From Betaproteobacteria bacterium (GTDB taxonomy: Bacteria; Pseudomonadota; Gammaproteobacteria; Burkholderiales; Sulfuricellaceae), in NCBI GenBank assembly GCA_021373185.1, contig JAJFTF010000026.1:1-52342 (forward strand): DNA of 52,342 bases, in the 5' to 3' direction. Made by a program: the position numbers and the translations under genes. A model generated the notes under the pieces. The model was not told the DNA's origin. It was given only the letters and a program-made list of their open reading frames with translations, and did not search any database. Below, in pieces: positions 7,885 through 18,714 of the stretch (positions are counted from its first letter, which is position 1; every line of letters begins with the position of its first letter).

Positions 7885-8430
7885 ATGAGAATAAAACAGG
7901 TCGTCCCAAGCTTGGTATTGCTGGCCGCTTTCATTTTTACCACCGGCGCCAGCGCGGCTTCCAAGGAGGAAATCAACGCCGAAGTGCGGGAAACGCTCGA
8001 AAACTTTTACCAGCAAACCAGCGCGGGCAAGCATCTCGCTCAAAAAGCCGAGGGCATACTGGTCTTCCCCAGCGTCATCAAGGCTGGCATCGGCGTTGGC
8101 GGCGAATATGGCGAAGGCGCGCTACTCGTCAAGGGCAAAACCGTCGCCTACTACAACATCGCTTCCGCCTCCATCGGCTTCCAGCTCGGCGCCCAAGCCC
8201 GTTCACAGATCGTCCTGTTCATGACCGACAGCGCCCTCGCCAAATTCCGCCACAGCCAAGGCTGGAAAGCCGGCGTGGACGGCAGCGTCGCCCTTGCCAC
8301 CTTGGGAGCGGGCGGTGAAATCGACACCGAAACTGCCAGAAAACCCATCATCGGCTTTATCTTCTCCAACAAGGGGCTGATGTATAACCTTACTTTCGAG
8401 GGATCGAAGATCACCAAGCTGGACAAATAG
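7885..8430 (+). CDS. SYLF (Ysc84-like) domain protein, secreted
   Basis: 181 aa with an N-terminal signal peptide (MRIKQVVPSLVLLAAFIF...TTGASA) cleaved near residue 25. The rest is a SYLF domain: AEGILVFPSVIKAGIGVGGEYGEG, YYNIASASIGFQLGAQ, and the closing GLMYNLTFEGSKITKL. In other organisms the domain binds phospholipid; in bacteria the role is unclear and probably at the periplasmic face of the envelope. GAGGAG precedes the ATG. The J-domain gene begins four bases after its stop. Confidence 0.88.
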   Translation: MRIKQVVPSLVLLAAFIFTTGASAASKEEINAEVRETLENFYQQTSAGKHLAQKAEGILVFPSVIKAGIGVGGEYGEGALLVKGKTVAYYNIASASIGFQLGAQARSQIVLFMTDSALAKFRHSQGWKAGVDGSVALATLGAGGEIDTETARKPIIGFIFSNKGLMYNLTFEGSKITKLDK

Positions 8431-8434
8431 CGCA

Positions 8435-9007
8435 TTGAACACCGCCCTCGTCGATGCGCTGCTCACCATCCTGCGCACCAATCCAGATGGACTTTCCGAA
8501 CACGACCTGATCGGCAAACTGGCCCGCGACGACCCCGCCTTCGGCCCTGACGCTTTTGCCGACGAGCTGACCCTGTTCCAGTGCCACTTCATCCTGTTCC
8601 ACCATCTCTACCGCCTGCGCGATGAACTATGGCACAACGGCGCAGGCGACCTCGCCATCCACTGCCTGAAGATCGAACTGCGCCCCTGCTTGGGCGAAAG
8701 CGGCCAACTGCCCGCCGCCCACGATCCACTGCGGGATTACTACCTCGATCTTGCCAATCTCGAAAGCACCGACAAACAGGACGTAGTGGAAATGCTCGAC
8801 ACCTTCTGGCTGCGCTTCGCCCGCCTCGACCGGCGCGCCGAAGCGCTTGCCGCGCTGGGGCTCGCCGATCCGGTGGATGATCTGGAGATCAAGCGCCGCT
8901 ACCGCGAACTGGCGATGGAGCACCACCCCGACCGAGGCGGTGAAATGGAAAAACTTCAGGAAATCAATGCCGCGATGGGGCTACTGGAACCAAAGCGGTC
9001 AAGATGA
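8435..9007 (+). CDS. DnaJ-related protein with C-terminal J domain
   Basis: 190 aa. The N-terminal ~140 residues resemble the DnaJ_N region of DNAJ-related proteins (ALVDALLTILRTNPDGLSEHDLI, LFQCHFILFHHLYRL, DYYLDLANLES). A J domain follows at the C-terminus: DLEIKRRYRELAMEHHPDRGG contains the HPD motif that stimulates Hsp70. The zinc-finger and substrate-binding parts of true DnaJ are missing, so it is a specialised co-chaperone. The start is a TTG at 8435, four bases after the SYLF stop; I see no ATG that keeps the conserved N-terminus. Translational coupling is likely. Confidence 0.85.
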   Translation: MNTALVDALLTILRTNPDGLSEHDLIGKLARDDPAFGPDAFADELTLFQCHFILFHHLYRLRDELWHNGAGDLAIHCLKIELRPCLGESGQLPAAHDPLRDYYLDLANLESTDKQDVVEMLDTFWLRFARLDRRAEALAALGLADPVDDLEIKRRYRELAMEHHPDRGGEMEKLQEINAAMGLLEPKRSR

Positions 9008-9059
9008 TGCCTTCAACCTTCACCGTAGACCGATCAAGCAGTGCTTGCCAAAATAAATC

Positions 9060-9100
9060 GCAGGTTGGGCTGAGCGGCTATATCGCTCAGCCCAACCTGC
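9060..9100. terminator. Bidirectional hairpin between converging genes
   Basis: Perfect 17-bp arms (GCAGGTTGGGCTGAGCG and its complement) flank a 7-base loop. It sits between the convergent J-domain gene and the outer-membrane channel gene and could end transcription from both sides, although no long T-run follows. Its AGGTTGGG core recurs at 24387-24427 and, in altered form, at 20437-20466, so it is also a dispersed repeat. Confidence 0.65.
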
Positions 9101-9116
9101 ATCAATAGACAAATGC

Positions 9117-10505
9117 TCAGGACGCTCCGCCGCCGCCCAGAGCTTTGTAGAGCTGAGCGGCAGCGGCAAGCCAGGCACGCCGGGTCTGCACCGAACCCTG
9201 CTGGGCGGCAAAGAGTTCGCGTTGCGCATCCAGCACTTCCAGATAGCTTGAAATGCCGGCCTTGTAACGGGCATCCGCCAGGCGCAGCCGTTCCTGCTGG
9301 CTTTTCTCGGCGGCTTGCTGCGCTTGCAACTGCTCGGTCAGGTGCTGGCGCGCGGCAAGAAGATCGGCCACTTCGCGGAACGCCTGCTGGATGGCTTTTT
9401 CGTACTCGGCCACGGCGATAACCTTACGCGCTTCGGCGAGATCGACACCCGCTGCGGTGCGACCGGCATCGAACAGCGGCAGGCGCAGCGCAGGCTGGAA
9501 GCTCCAGCTATCGCTGCCGGCATCGAACAACCCGGAAAGGGCGCTGCTCGCAGTGCCCAGCGCGGCAGTCAGCGAAATGCGCGGCAGGAAAGCGGCGCGG
9601 GCCGCGCCGATATTGGCATTGGCGGCCATCAACCTTTTTTCGGCAGACAATACATCGGGGCGCTGGAGCAACACTTCAGACGGCAACCCGGCAGCGAAAT
9701 CGGGGACGATGCCCTGATCCGCCAGCTTGCGTCCGCCGGGCAGATTGGCGGACTCGCGCCCGACCAGCAGCGTCAGCGCATTGATGGCCGTAGCGCGTTG
9801 ACGTTCCAGGTTAGCGAATTCGGCCCGCGTCAACTGATAAGCGCCGTCCGCAGCCAGGAAATCAAGATCGCCCGCCAGCCCCACCTCGCGGCGACGATTG
9901 ACCATCGTGCGGGTTTCCTCACGACTCTTCAAAGTCTCTGCCGCCAGTTGCGTGCGCTCCTCCATCTCCAACTGGGTGAAATAAGCGTTGGCGACTTCGG
10001 CAATGAGCGACAGGCGCAAGGCGCGCTGGGCTTCCTCGGTAGCCAGATAGCTCGATAGCGCCGCTTCGTTGAGGCTCTTCACCCGCCCCCAGAAATCCAG
10101 CTCGAAAGACAGCACGGATAAGCCGGCATCGTAACGATGGCTGATGAACTCACGCCCAGTCGCGGAAAGGTCTGCCGGCGTGCGTGCCGATGAGCCGCTG
10201 GCGGCAATATCGACATTGGGCAAGCGGTCGGCGCGGGTGATGCCGTAGAGGGCGCGGGCTTCCTCGATGCGCGCCACGGCAATCCTCATGTCGCGGTTCT
10301 GTTCGAGCGCGGTCGCGATCAGGGTTTGCAGGCGCTGATCGGGGAAGAATGCGCGCCACTCGATTTCAGTCGCCTTGCGCACGTCATTGGGCTGGGCGAC
10401 TGGCGACCATTGCGCGGCAACCGGCGGCTCCGGTCGCTGGTAGTCCGGCATCAGCGAGCAGCCTGCCGAAGCCGCGCCCAGGGCGATGATAAAAAACTTA
10501 CGCAT
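9117..10505 (-). CDS. RND efflux outer-membrane channel lipoprotein
   Basis: TolC/OprM-type (NodT family) outer-membrane factor, 462 aa. I chose ATG 10505 (MRKFFIIALGAASAGC), preceded by AGGAG. The lipobox ASAGC makes it a lipoprotein with mature start CSLMPDYQRPEPP. Two repeated halves typical of the family are visible, for example IEEARALYGITRADRLPNVD and the C-terminal LADARYKAGISSYLEVLDAQ. It is the last gene of the tetR-adaptor-pump-channel cluster and overlaps the pump gene by 8 bases, indicating translational coupling. It completes a tripartite exporter across both membranes. Confidence 0.93.
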   Translation of the reverse strand: MRKFFIIALGAASAGCSLMPDYQRPEPPVAAQWSPVAQPNDVRKATEIEWRAFFPDQRLQTLIATALEQNRDMRIAVARIEEARALYGITRADRLPNVDIAASGSSARTPADLSATGREFISHRYDAGLSVLSFELDFWGRVKSLNEAALSSYLATEEAQRALRLSLIAEVANAYFTQLEMEERTQLAAETLKSREETRTMVNRRREVGLAGDLDFLAADGAYQLTRAEFANLERQRATAINALTLLVGRESANLPGGRKLADQGIVPDFAAGLPSEVLLQRPDVLSAEKRLMAANANIGAARAAFLPRISLTAALGTASSALSGLFDAGSDSWSFQPALRLPLFDAGRTAAGVDLAEARKVIAVAEYEKAIQQAFREVADLLAARQHLTEQLQAQQAAEKSQQERLRLADARYKAGISSYLEVLDAQRELFAAQQGSVQTRRAWLAAAAQLYKALGGGGAS

Positions 10506-13500
10506 GGTCGTTCTCCTGATGATGGCGGGCATGGCCGGGGAATATCTTGCGTACCACCACGAAAAACACCGGCACCAGGAATATCGCCAGGAAGGTGGCT
10601 GCGAGCATGCCGCCGATCACGCCGGTGCCGATGGCGTGCCGGCTGTTGGCGCCGGCGCCGGTGGAAATCGCCAGCGGCAACACGCCCAGGATGAACGCCA
10701 GCGAAGTCATCAGGATCGGGCGGAAACGCAGGCGACAAGCTTCGAGCGTCGCCTCGACCAGGCTCATGCCACGTTCCTGTAAATCGCGGGCGAACTCGAT
10801 AATCAGAATGGCGTTCTTGCTCGACAGCCCGATGATGGCGATAAGACCGACCTTGAAATAGACGTCGTTGGGCAAGCCGCGCAAGGTGACCGCCAGGGTC
10901 GCGCCGAAGATGCCCAGCGGCACCACCAGGATCACGGCAAAGGGGATCGACCAGCTTTCATACAATGCGGCCAGTGCGAGGAAAACCACCAGCAGCGACA
11001 GCACGAACAGGAACGGCGCCTGACTGCCGGAAAGCCGCTCCTCGAACGAGGTGCCGGACCATTCGAAACCGAAACCCGGCGGTAGTTGTTTGGACAAGCC
11101 TTCCATCGTCTGCATGGCCTCGCCAGTGCTGTGACCGGGCGCCGGGCTGCCGGCGATCTTCATCGCCGGCAAACCATTGTAGCGATCCAGTTTGGGCGAA
11201 CCGATAATCCAGCGCGGCGTGACCAGTTCGGCCAGCGGCACCATGCCGCCGGCACGGTTCCTGACCGACAGGCGCAGGAGGTTTTCCGGCGTGGCGCGCA
11301 GGTCGGCTTCCGCCTGCATCTGTACGCGCAGGATCCGGCCTTGCCGTTCGAAGTCGTTGATGTAAGCCACGCCCAGGGTCGATTGCAGGGTCTCGTTGAG
11401 GTCGGCGATACTTACTCCGAGGGTCTCCGCCTTGCGCCGGTCGATGTCGAGCAACAACTGCGGCCCGGCTTCCTGACCTTCCGGGCGCACGCCGACCAGC
11501 TCGTGGTTCTGGCCGGCCATTCCCAGTGCCATGTTGCGCGCCTCCAGCAATTTTTCGCGGCCAAGGCCGGCGCGATCCTGCAGACGGAAGTCGAAACCTC
11601 CGGTGGAAGCCAGCTCCGGGATCGGCGGCGGATTGACGGCAAAAATCATCGCCTGCTTGATCTGGAAAAGCGCCATATTGGCGCGCTGCACCAGCGCCGT
11701 CGAAGTATGCTCCGCACCCTTGCGCTCGTCCCAGTCCTTGAGCCGCACGAACGCGAGAGCTGCGTTCTGGCCACGACCGAAAAAGGAGAAACCGACCACG
11801 CCGATGACATTGGCCACTTCCGGCTGCTTGAGATAATACTGCTCCACCTGGCTCAGCACTTCGATGGTGCGTTCCTGCGACGAACCCGGCGGCAGTTGCA
11901 CCATGTTGATGAAATAGCCTTGATCCTCATCGGGCAAGAAACTGCCGGGAAGATGGAGCAGGAACCAGCCGGCGGCAACGATGATGCCGGCGTAGAGCAG
12001 CAGGTAGCGCCCGGTTTTTTTCAGCGCGCGTGCAACCCAGGATTGATAGCCTTGCGTGGTACGGGCGAAGAAGCGATTGAACCAGCCGAAGAATCCATGA
12101 GTCAGATTTTCTTCTGCCGGCGCATGCTTGAGCATCGTGGCGCACAGGGCCGGCGTCAGCGTCAGCGCCATCAGCGCCGAGAACAGCATGGTGAGAATCA
12201 GCGTCACGGCGAACTGGCGGTAGATGACCCCCACCGAGCCGCCGAAGAAAATCATCGGCGCAAACACCGCCGACAGCACCAGGGTGATGCCGACGATGGC
12301 GTTGAAAATCTGATCCATCGCCTTGCGCGCGGCATCCCGAGGCGACAGGCCTTCAGTTCTCATGATGCGTTCGACCGCCTCCACCACCACGATGGCATCG
12401 TCCACCACGATGCCGATAGCCAGCACCATGGCGAACAGGGTCAGCACGTTGATCGAATAGCCGAACACATAAAGCCCGGCCAGCGCGCCCGTCAGGGCAA
12501 CCGGCACGACGATGGTGGGGATGAGCGTGGCGCGGAGGTTTTCCAGGAACAGGAACATCACCAGGAACACCAGCACCATCGCCTCCGCCAGGGTAATTAT
12601 CACCTCCTTGATGGAAATATCGACGAAGCGGGAGGTGTCGTAAGGCACCGCCCAGGTCACGCCCTTGGGGAAATAGGGCTGCATCTCGGTCATTTTGGCG
12701 CGCACCGCCTTGACCACGTCGAGCGCGTTGCCGTTGGGCGCTACACGGATGGCAATGGCGGCAGTCGGCTGCTGATCCAGACGGGCGAAAATGTTGTAAT
12801 CCTGGGAACCCAGCTCGACGCGGGCGACATCCTTCACGCGCACGGCGGAACCGTTCGGCAGCGTGCGCACGAGAATGTTGCCGAACTCTTCGGGCGACGA
12901 CAAACGGCTGCGCGTGACGATCACCGCATTCAACTGCTGGCCGGTGGCCGCCGGCGCCTGCCCCAATTCGCCGGTAGCCAGCTCGACGTTCTGGGCGCGC
13001 ACCGCGCGGGTGATGTCGCCGGGCGACAGATTATAGGCTTGCAGTTTTTCCGGCTTGAGCCACAAACGCATCGAGTATTCGGTGCCGAACAGCAGCGCCT
13101 CGCCCACACCCTTGACACGCCGCAGCGGGTCGAGCACGCTGGCGGCGGCGAAACTGCCGAGATCGACCGCCTTCATGCTGTTGTCCGGCGAATACAGCGC
13201 AACGAACATCACGTAGTTGCGCGACGGCTTGGTCACCGGCACGCCCACTCGGCGCACATCGTCGGGCAGACGCGCTTCGATGCGCTTGAAGCGGTTTTGC
13301 GCTTCCACCGAGGCGATGTCGATGTTGGTGCCGGGCTCGAAGGTCAGGGTGACGGTACCCGTACCCAGCTCAGATGCCGATTCCATGTAGAGCAGATGCT
13401 CGATGCCGTTCATTTCCTGCTCGATCAGGGCGGTAACCGTATCTTCGACCACCTTGGCCGAAGCGCCCGGATAAACGATATTGAAAGCGATGGATGGCGG

Positions 13501-13620
13501 CGCGACAGCCGGGTATTGGGAAAGCGGCAATCCCCGGATGGCGAGGCCGCCGGCCAGCAGGATGACCAGCGCGATCACCCAGGCGAAGACCGGGCGATCG
13601 ATGAAGAATTTGGCGAACAT
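10498..13620 (-). CDS. RND multidrug efflux pump (HAE-1, AcrB/MexB type)
   Basis: Inner-membrane proton-driven exporter, 1040 aa, full length for the family. It starts MFAKFFIDRPVFAWVIALVI, the canonical first transmembrane helix. The proton-relay Asp pair is present in AIGIVVDDAIVVVEAVERIM (TM4), and RFRPILMTSLAFILGVLPLA is seen in the second half. Two large periplasmic loops carry the porter and docking domains. It lies 9 bases downstream of the adaptor gene. The substrate range cannot be read from sequence; homology points to hydrophobic drugs, solvents or bile-like compounds. Confidence 0.96.
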   Translation of the reverse strand: MFAKFFIDRPVFAWVIALVILLAGGLAIRGLPLSQYPAVAPPSIAFNIVYPGASAKVVEDTVTALIEQEMNGIEHLLYMESASELGTGTVTLTFEPGTNIDIASVEAQNRFKRIEARLPDDVRRVGVPVTKPSRNYVMFVALYSPDNSMKAVDLGSFAAASVLDPLRRVKGVGEALLFGTEYSMRLWLKPEKLQAYNLSPGDITRAVRAQNVELATGELGQAPAATGQQLNAVIVTRSRLSSPEEFGNILVRTLPNGSAVRVKDVARVELGSQDYNIFARLDQQPTAAIAIRVAPNGNALDVVKAVRAKMTEMQPYFPKGVTWAVPYDTSRFVDISIKEVIITLAEAMVLVFLVMFLFLENLRATLIPTIVVPVALTGALAGLYVFGYSINVLTLFAMVLAIGIVVDDAIVVVEAVERIMRTEGLSPRDAARKAMDQIFNAIVGITLVLSAVFAPMIFFGGSVGVIYRQFAVTLILTMLFSALMALTLTPALCATMLKHAPAEENLTHGFFGWFNRFFARTTQGYQSWVARALKKTGRYLLLYAGIIVAAGWFLLHLPGSFLPDEDQGYFINMVQLPPGSSQERTIEVLSQVEQYYLKQPEVANVIGVVGFSFFGRGQNAALAFVRLKDWDERKGAEHTSTALVQRANMALFQIKQAMIFAVNPPPIPELASTGGFDFRLQDRAGLGREKLLEARNMALGMAGQNHELVGVRPEGQEAGPQLLLDIDRRKAETLGVSIADLNETLQSTLGVAYINDFERQGRILRVQMQAEADLRATPENLLRLSVRNRAGGMVPLAELVTPRWIIGSPKLDRYNGLPAMKIAGSPAPGHSTGEAMQTMEGLSKQLPPGFGFEWSGTSFEERLSGSQAPFLFVLSLLVVFLALAALYESWSIPFAVILVVPLGIFGATLAVTLRGLPNDVYFKVGLIAIIGLSSKNAILIIEFARDLQERGMSLVEATLEACRLRFRPILMTSLAFILGVLPLAISTGAGANSRHAIGTGVIGGMLAATFLAIFLVPVFFVVVRKIFPGHARHHQENDHA

Positions 13621-13629
13621 ACGTTACCC

Positions 13630-14766
13630 CTATTTCTTGACGCCAGCCGGCGGCTGTGCGGCGGATGCAGCGTTCGGATTCCACGGCACCGGCTTCACCG
13701 GCGTGCCAGGGCGAGCTTTCTGCAAGCCGTTGACGATCACCTGCTCGCCGCCTTTCAAACCCTCGGCGATAATAAAGTCGCTGCCACTCATGCCGCCGGT
13801 CTTCACCGGGTTGGGCACAGCCTTGCCTTCTGCGTCCACCACCATCACGAACTGCCCTTGCGGCCCGGACTGAACGGCGCGCTGCGGCAGGCGAATGGCG
13901 TGATCGGCAATCGCTTCGGGGAAACGAATGCGCGCAAAGGTACCGGGCAGCAGTTCATGCCGTGGGTTGGCAAACAGGGCGCGCAGGGAGACGCTGCCGG
14001 TAGCCGGATCGACCGCCAGATCGGAGAACATCAGCTTGCCCGGCAGCGGATAGACACTGCCGTCTTCCAGAATCAACTCCACCTTGGCGCGTTCCGCCTC
14101 CTTGAGCTTGCCCGCTTTCACCGCCTGCCGCAGGCGCAGCAGGTCGCTGCCCGGCTGGGTGAAATTGGCGTAGATCGGGTCGATCTGCTCGATGGTCGCC
14201 AGATAGGTCGCCTCGCCCTTGCCCACCAATGCCCCTTCGGTCACCTGCGCACGACCGATGCGACCGGAGATCGGCGCCGGCACGGCGGTATTTTCCATGT
14301 CGAGGCGGGCGCGCGTCACCGCCGCTTCGGCCTGCTTGGCCTTGGCCTCGGCCAGATCGACTTCCTGCTGGCTTACCGCCTTGATTTCCAGCAGTGGCCG
14401 GTAGCGCTCCAGCGTCACGCGGGCGACAGCCTGATCCGCCTTGGCCGCATCGAAAGCCGCCTGATAGTTGCGCGGGTCGATGCGGAATAGGGTCGCCCCT
14501 TCCCTGACATCGCTGCCTTCAGTAAACAGGCGCTTCTCGACAACGCCCTCCACCCGCGCCCGAACCTGCGCGGTGCGGAACGCTTCGAGGCGGCCCGGCA
14601 ATTCCTGAGTGATCGTCGCCGTACCCGACGCGACGGTAACGACATCGACTTCCGGCGGCGGCATGGCCGGCCCGCCCGCACCGCCGGCTGCATTTTTGTC
14701 GCCCTTGCCGCCGCAACCAGCCAGAGCGGTCGTCAGCAGAACCATCAACAGTATTTTTTGTTTCAT
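13630..14766 (-). CDS. RND efflux periplasmic adaptor lipoprotein
   Basis: AcrA/MexA-type membrane fusion protein, 378 aa. The signal peptide MKQKILLMVLLTTALAGC ends in a lipobox, followed by a Gly/Ala/Pro linker. The lipoyl half-motifs (LPGRLEAFRTAQVRARVEG and AVPAPISGRIGRAQVTEG) flank an alpha-hairpin. The C-terminal beta-barrel and membrane-proximal domains include LLPGTFARIRFPEA. It is followed closely by the pump gene. A repeat-filled gap of about 155 bp separates it from tetR. Confidence 0.94.
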   Translation of the reverse strand: MKQKILLMVLLTTALAGCGGKGDKNAAGGAGGPAMPPPEVDVVTVASGTATITQELPGRLEAFRTAQVRARVEGVVEKRLFTEGSDVREGATLFRIDPRNYQAAFDAAKADQAVARVTLERYRPLLEIKAVSQQEVDLAEAKAKQAEAAVTRARLDMENTAVPAPISGRIGRAQVTEGALVGKGEATYLATIEQIDPIYANFTQPGSDLLRLRQAVKAGKLKEAERAKVELILEDGSVYPLPGKLMFSDLAVDPATGSVSLRALFANPRHELLPGTFARIRFPEAIADHAIRLPQRAVQSGPQGQFVMVVDAEGKAVPNPVKTGGMSGSDFIIAEGLKGGEQVIVNGLQKARPGTPVKPVPWNPNAASAAQPPAGVKK

Positions 14767-14805
14767 GGTGGATTCCTTGATTTTTTAATTCTAAAAACAG
14801 CTTTT

Positions 14806-14911
14806 AGCCACGGATTAACACCGATAAATAAAGCTTATAAATTCGAATGGCGCACAGATTGAGAAAGATCATTGATTGGTAATCCGTGTATATCTGTGTA
14901 AATCCGTGGCT
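14806..14911. repeat. Second copy of the AGCCACGGATTAACAC repeat, degenerate
   Basis: The outer arms AGCCACGGATT and AATCCGTGGCT match the element at 6874-6934, with imperfect inner arms and a longer centre (about 106 bases overall). It occupies most of the tetR-adaptor gap. It could give a partial stop or a processing site between regulator and pump transcripts. Confidence 0.75.
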
Positions 14912-14922
14912 GAATGAATAAG

Positions 14923-15534
14923 TTAATTCCTAGTATAGGCACGCAAAAAGCAATCGACGATCTGCTCGATTCGTTGGGCTTCGGCAACTTCCGGCGCACT
15001 GGCCGTGCACAGGCGGCGAATATGCTCGAAGCCGCCGAGCATGCCGAGCAACATTTCCGCAGCGAAACGCGGGTCATCCTGGCGCAGGTGACCGGCAGCC
15101 ATGGCGCGGCCAAGAAAATCCGCCAGCCGGGTGGCGGTCTTGATCGGCCCCTTGGTGAAAAACGCCTGGGTCAAAGCCGGAAATCGGGTGGATTCGGCGA
15201 TCAGGGCGCGGAGCATGTCCAGCCCTTCGTCGCCCAGCACCTTCTCGCGGAAAGATGCGGCAAAACGGCACAGGGATGCGCGCACGTCGTCAGTCTCGCC
15301 ATCCAGCGAAACCACGATGGCCGCCGAGGCGATCGTCGCGGCCTCGCTGAACAGATCGCCCTTGCAGGGAAAATGGTTGTAAAGCGTCTGTTTCGCCACG
15401 CCGGCACGGGCGGCAATGCCGTCCACGCTGGCACGGTAGCCCTCTTTCATGAACGCCTCCCTCGCCGCCTGGATCAGGCGCGTGCGGGTATCGGCGGTAA
15501 TATTTTCTTTCGGTTCGGACACGGCTTGGCTCAA
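14923..15534 (-). CDS. TetR-family repressor of the efflux operon
   Basis: 203 aa. The N-terminal helix-turn-helix is clear: TRTRLIQAAREAFMKEGY, then VDGIAARAGVAKQTLYNHF. The C-terminal ~140 residues are a helical ligand-binding and dimer domain resembling the AcrR/TtgR-like group (LCRFAASFREKVLGDEGL, AAEMLLGMLGGFEHIR). It is the first gene of the minus-strand cluster with adaptor, pump and channel, and a perfect palindrome lies 13 bases upstream of its start. Autorepression together with repression of the pump genes, relieved by a pump substrate, is the likely logic. Confidence 0.92.
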   Translation of the reverse strand: MSQAVSEPKENITADTRTRLIQAAREAFMKEGYRASVDGIAARAGVAKQTLYNHFPCKGDLFSEAATIASAAIVVSLDGETDDVRASLCRFAASFREKVLGDEGLDMLRALIAESTRFPALTQAFFTKGPIKTATRLADFLGRAMAAGHLRQDDPRFAAEMLLGMLGGFEHIRRLCTASAPEVAEAQRIEQIVDCFLRAYTRN

Positions 15535-15546
15535 ATTTGATCAAAG

Positions 15547-15567
15547 TAGACTAGACAGTCTAGTCTA
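15547..15567. promoter_or_regulatory. Probable TetR operator, 21-bp perfect palindrome
   Basis: TAGACTAGAC-A-GTCTAGTCTA is a perfect palindrome around 15557, placed just upstream of the tetR start. Within each half the sequence TAGAC occurs twice, so two repressor dimers could bind in overlapping registers. Size and position fit a TetR-family operator that controls the tetR-pump transcript. Confidence 0.8.
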
Positions 15568-15650
15568 ATCAAATTCGAGAGTCAACCCGCAAGCAGCAGC
15601 ACTTCGTCACAACGCCAAATATCGACGAAGAGCCGCGCGCCTATTCGGCC

Positions 15651-17948
<2,298 letters not shown>

Positions 17949-18273
17949 GGCTGGATTGAACCGGATTGAATGAGGCGGCCATTATACGGAATGCCCCTGG
18001 CTGCGGCGACATATCCGCTTGTCGTAAACCGCAGAAATGCCTATAGTGGTCTAAACGTTTTAATTGAATGCGAAAACGAGGGAATTTTAAAGCAATGCGC
18101 CTGACTCCTTTGGGTGATGGGATTTTTGGAACGGATACAGTGGCGTGATAAAAAATGGCCGGTGACCCGATAAAAACAGTTAGCCACTGATTCCAAAGTG
18201 GATTGATCGTAATTAACTTGTTTATAAACCAACCCGATAAAATGATAGACATTTTATTGGGGTCTACTTTACG
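17949..18273. other. Gap between tex and the cassette array
   Basis: No gene is supported. The stretch is AT-rich and holds three GATAAAA-type words near 18147, 18170 and 18236, two of them as ACCCGATAAAA. A 12-bp hairpin (CCCGATAAAATG / CATTTTATTGGG) is centred near 18248. It ends at the core GTTAGGC (18273-18279) that opens the first cassette. It occupies the place of an attI site and cassette promoter, but no integrase gene is present and I cannot assign an attI with confidence. Confidence 0.5.
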
Positions 18274-18317
18274 TTAGGCCAAACCAATGAATGCTTACTT
18301 CGACAGGACAATACGAT

Positions 18318-18629
18318 ATGGCTAAGAACAAAAATTCAGATCAATTGTTGGAGGCAACCTTAGTTTTTAAACAGATCGAAACTGATTTCCTTGCCGATCC
18401 CAAAAAACTCCCTAGTCAGGATCACCTGCTAGCTCATCTGGAGAAAACTGCATTGATCGCAAAGAAGGCCACGAAAGGGCTCATAAAATCCAAGAAAAAC
18501 GGTAGTCCTGTAACGACACACTCTATTCGAGCATATCAAGCACTACAGAGCATCACCGCTGCCACTACTGTCCTCGCTGAAGAAGCTGGTTTAGTTGCAA
18601 AGCTCAAATCGAAGGTCACGAGACTGTGA
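18318..18629 (+). CDS. Cassette 1 protein, unknown function
   Basis: 103 aa, from the ATG at 18318 (MAKNKNSDQLLEATLVF), which has AGGAC upstream; an ATG nine codons earlier is possible. No family is recognised. It is lysine-rich, has no signal peptide or membrane segment, and appears almost entirely helical, with a basic middle (KKATKGLIKSKKNGS) and a C-terminal Ala/Thr-rich helix. A cytosolic DNA- or protein-binding role is conceivable but not shown. It is the only gene of the first cassette. Confidence 0.7.
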   Translation: MAKNKNSDQLLEATLVFKQIETDFLADPKKLPSQDHLLAHLEKTALIAKKATKGLIKSKKNGSPVTTHSIRAYQALQSITAATTVLAEEAGLVAKLKSKVTRL

Positions 18630-18642
18630 AAACTCATAGCCT

Positions 18643-18711
18643 GCCTAACCTAACGTTCGAGCGGGACTGCCGCGAAGCAGCCCGTGTCAGCCCCTCAACT
18701 AAACGTTAGAG
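18643..18711 (+). mobile_element. attC site of cassette 1
   Basis: R'' GCCTAAC (18643-18649) and R' GTTAGAG (18705-18711) bound a foldable centre with CGGGACTGC and GCAGCCCG arms. The extra A in one arm is the kind of unpaired base that sets strand choice by the integrase. A second RYYYAAC word (ACCTAAC) overlaps R''. The crossover lies between G18705 and T18706. Confidence 0.88.
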
Positions 18712-18714
18712 TCC

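Noticed and set aside
11086..14490. Long open frame (over 1100 codons) on the plus strand
   Set aside because: It is the antisense shadow of the RND pump and adaptor genes, rich in His/Arg/Gln as expected from reading GC-rich codons backward. No domain is recognisable.
18041..18232. Small minus-strand open frame between tex and the cassettes
   Set aside because: No ribosome-binding site, no recognisable composition or family. Chance frame in AT-rich DNA.
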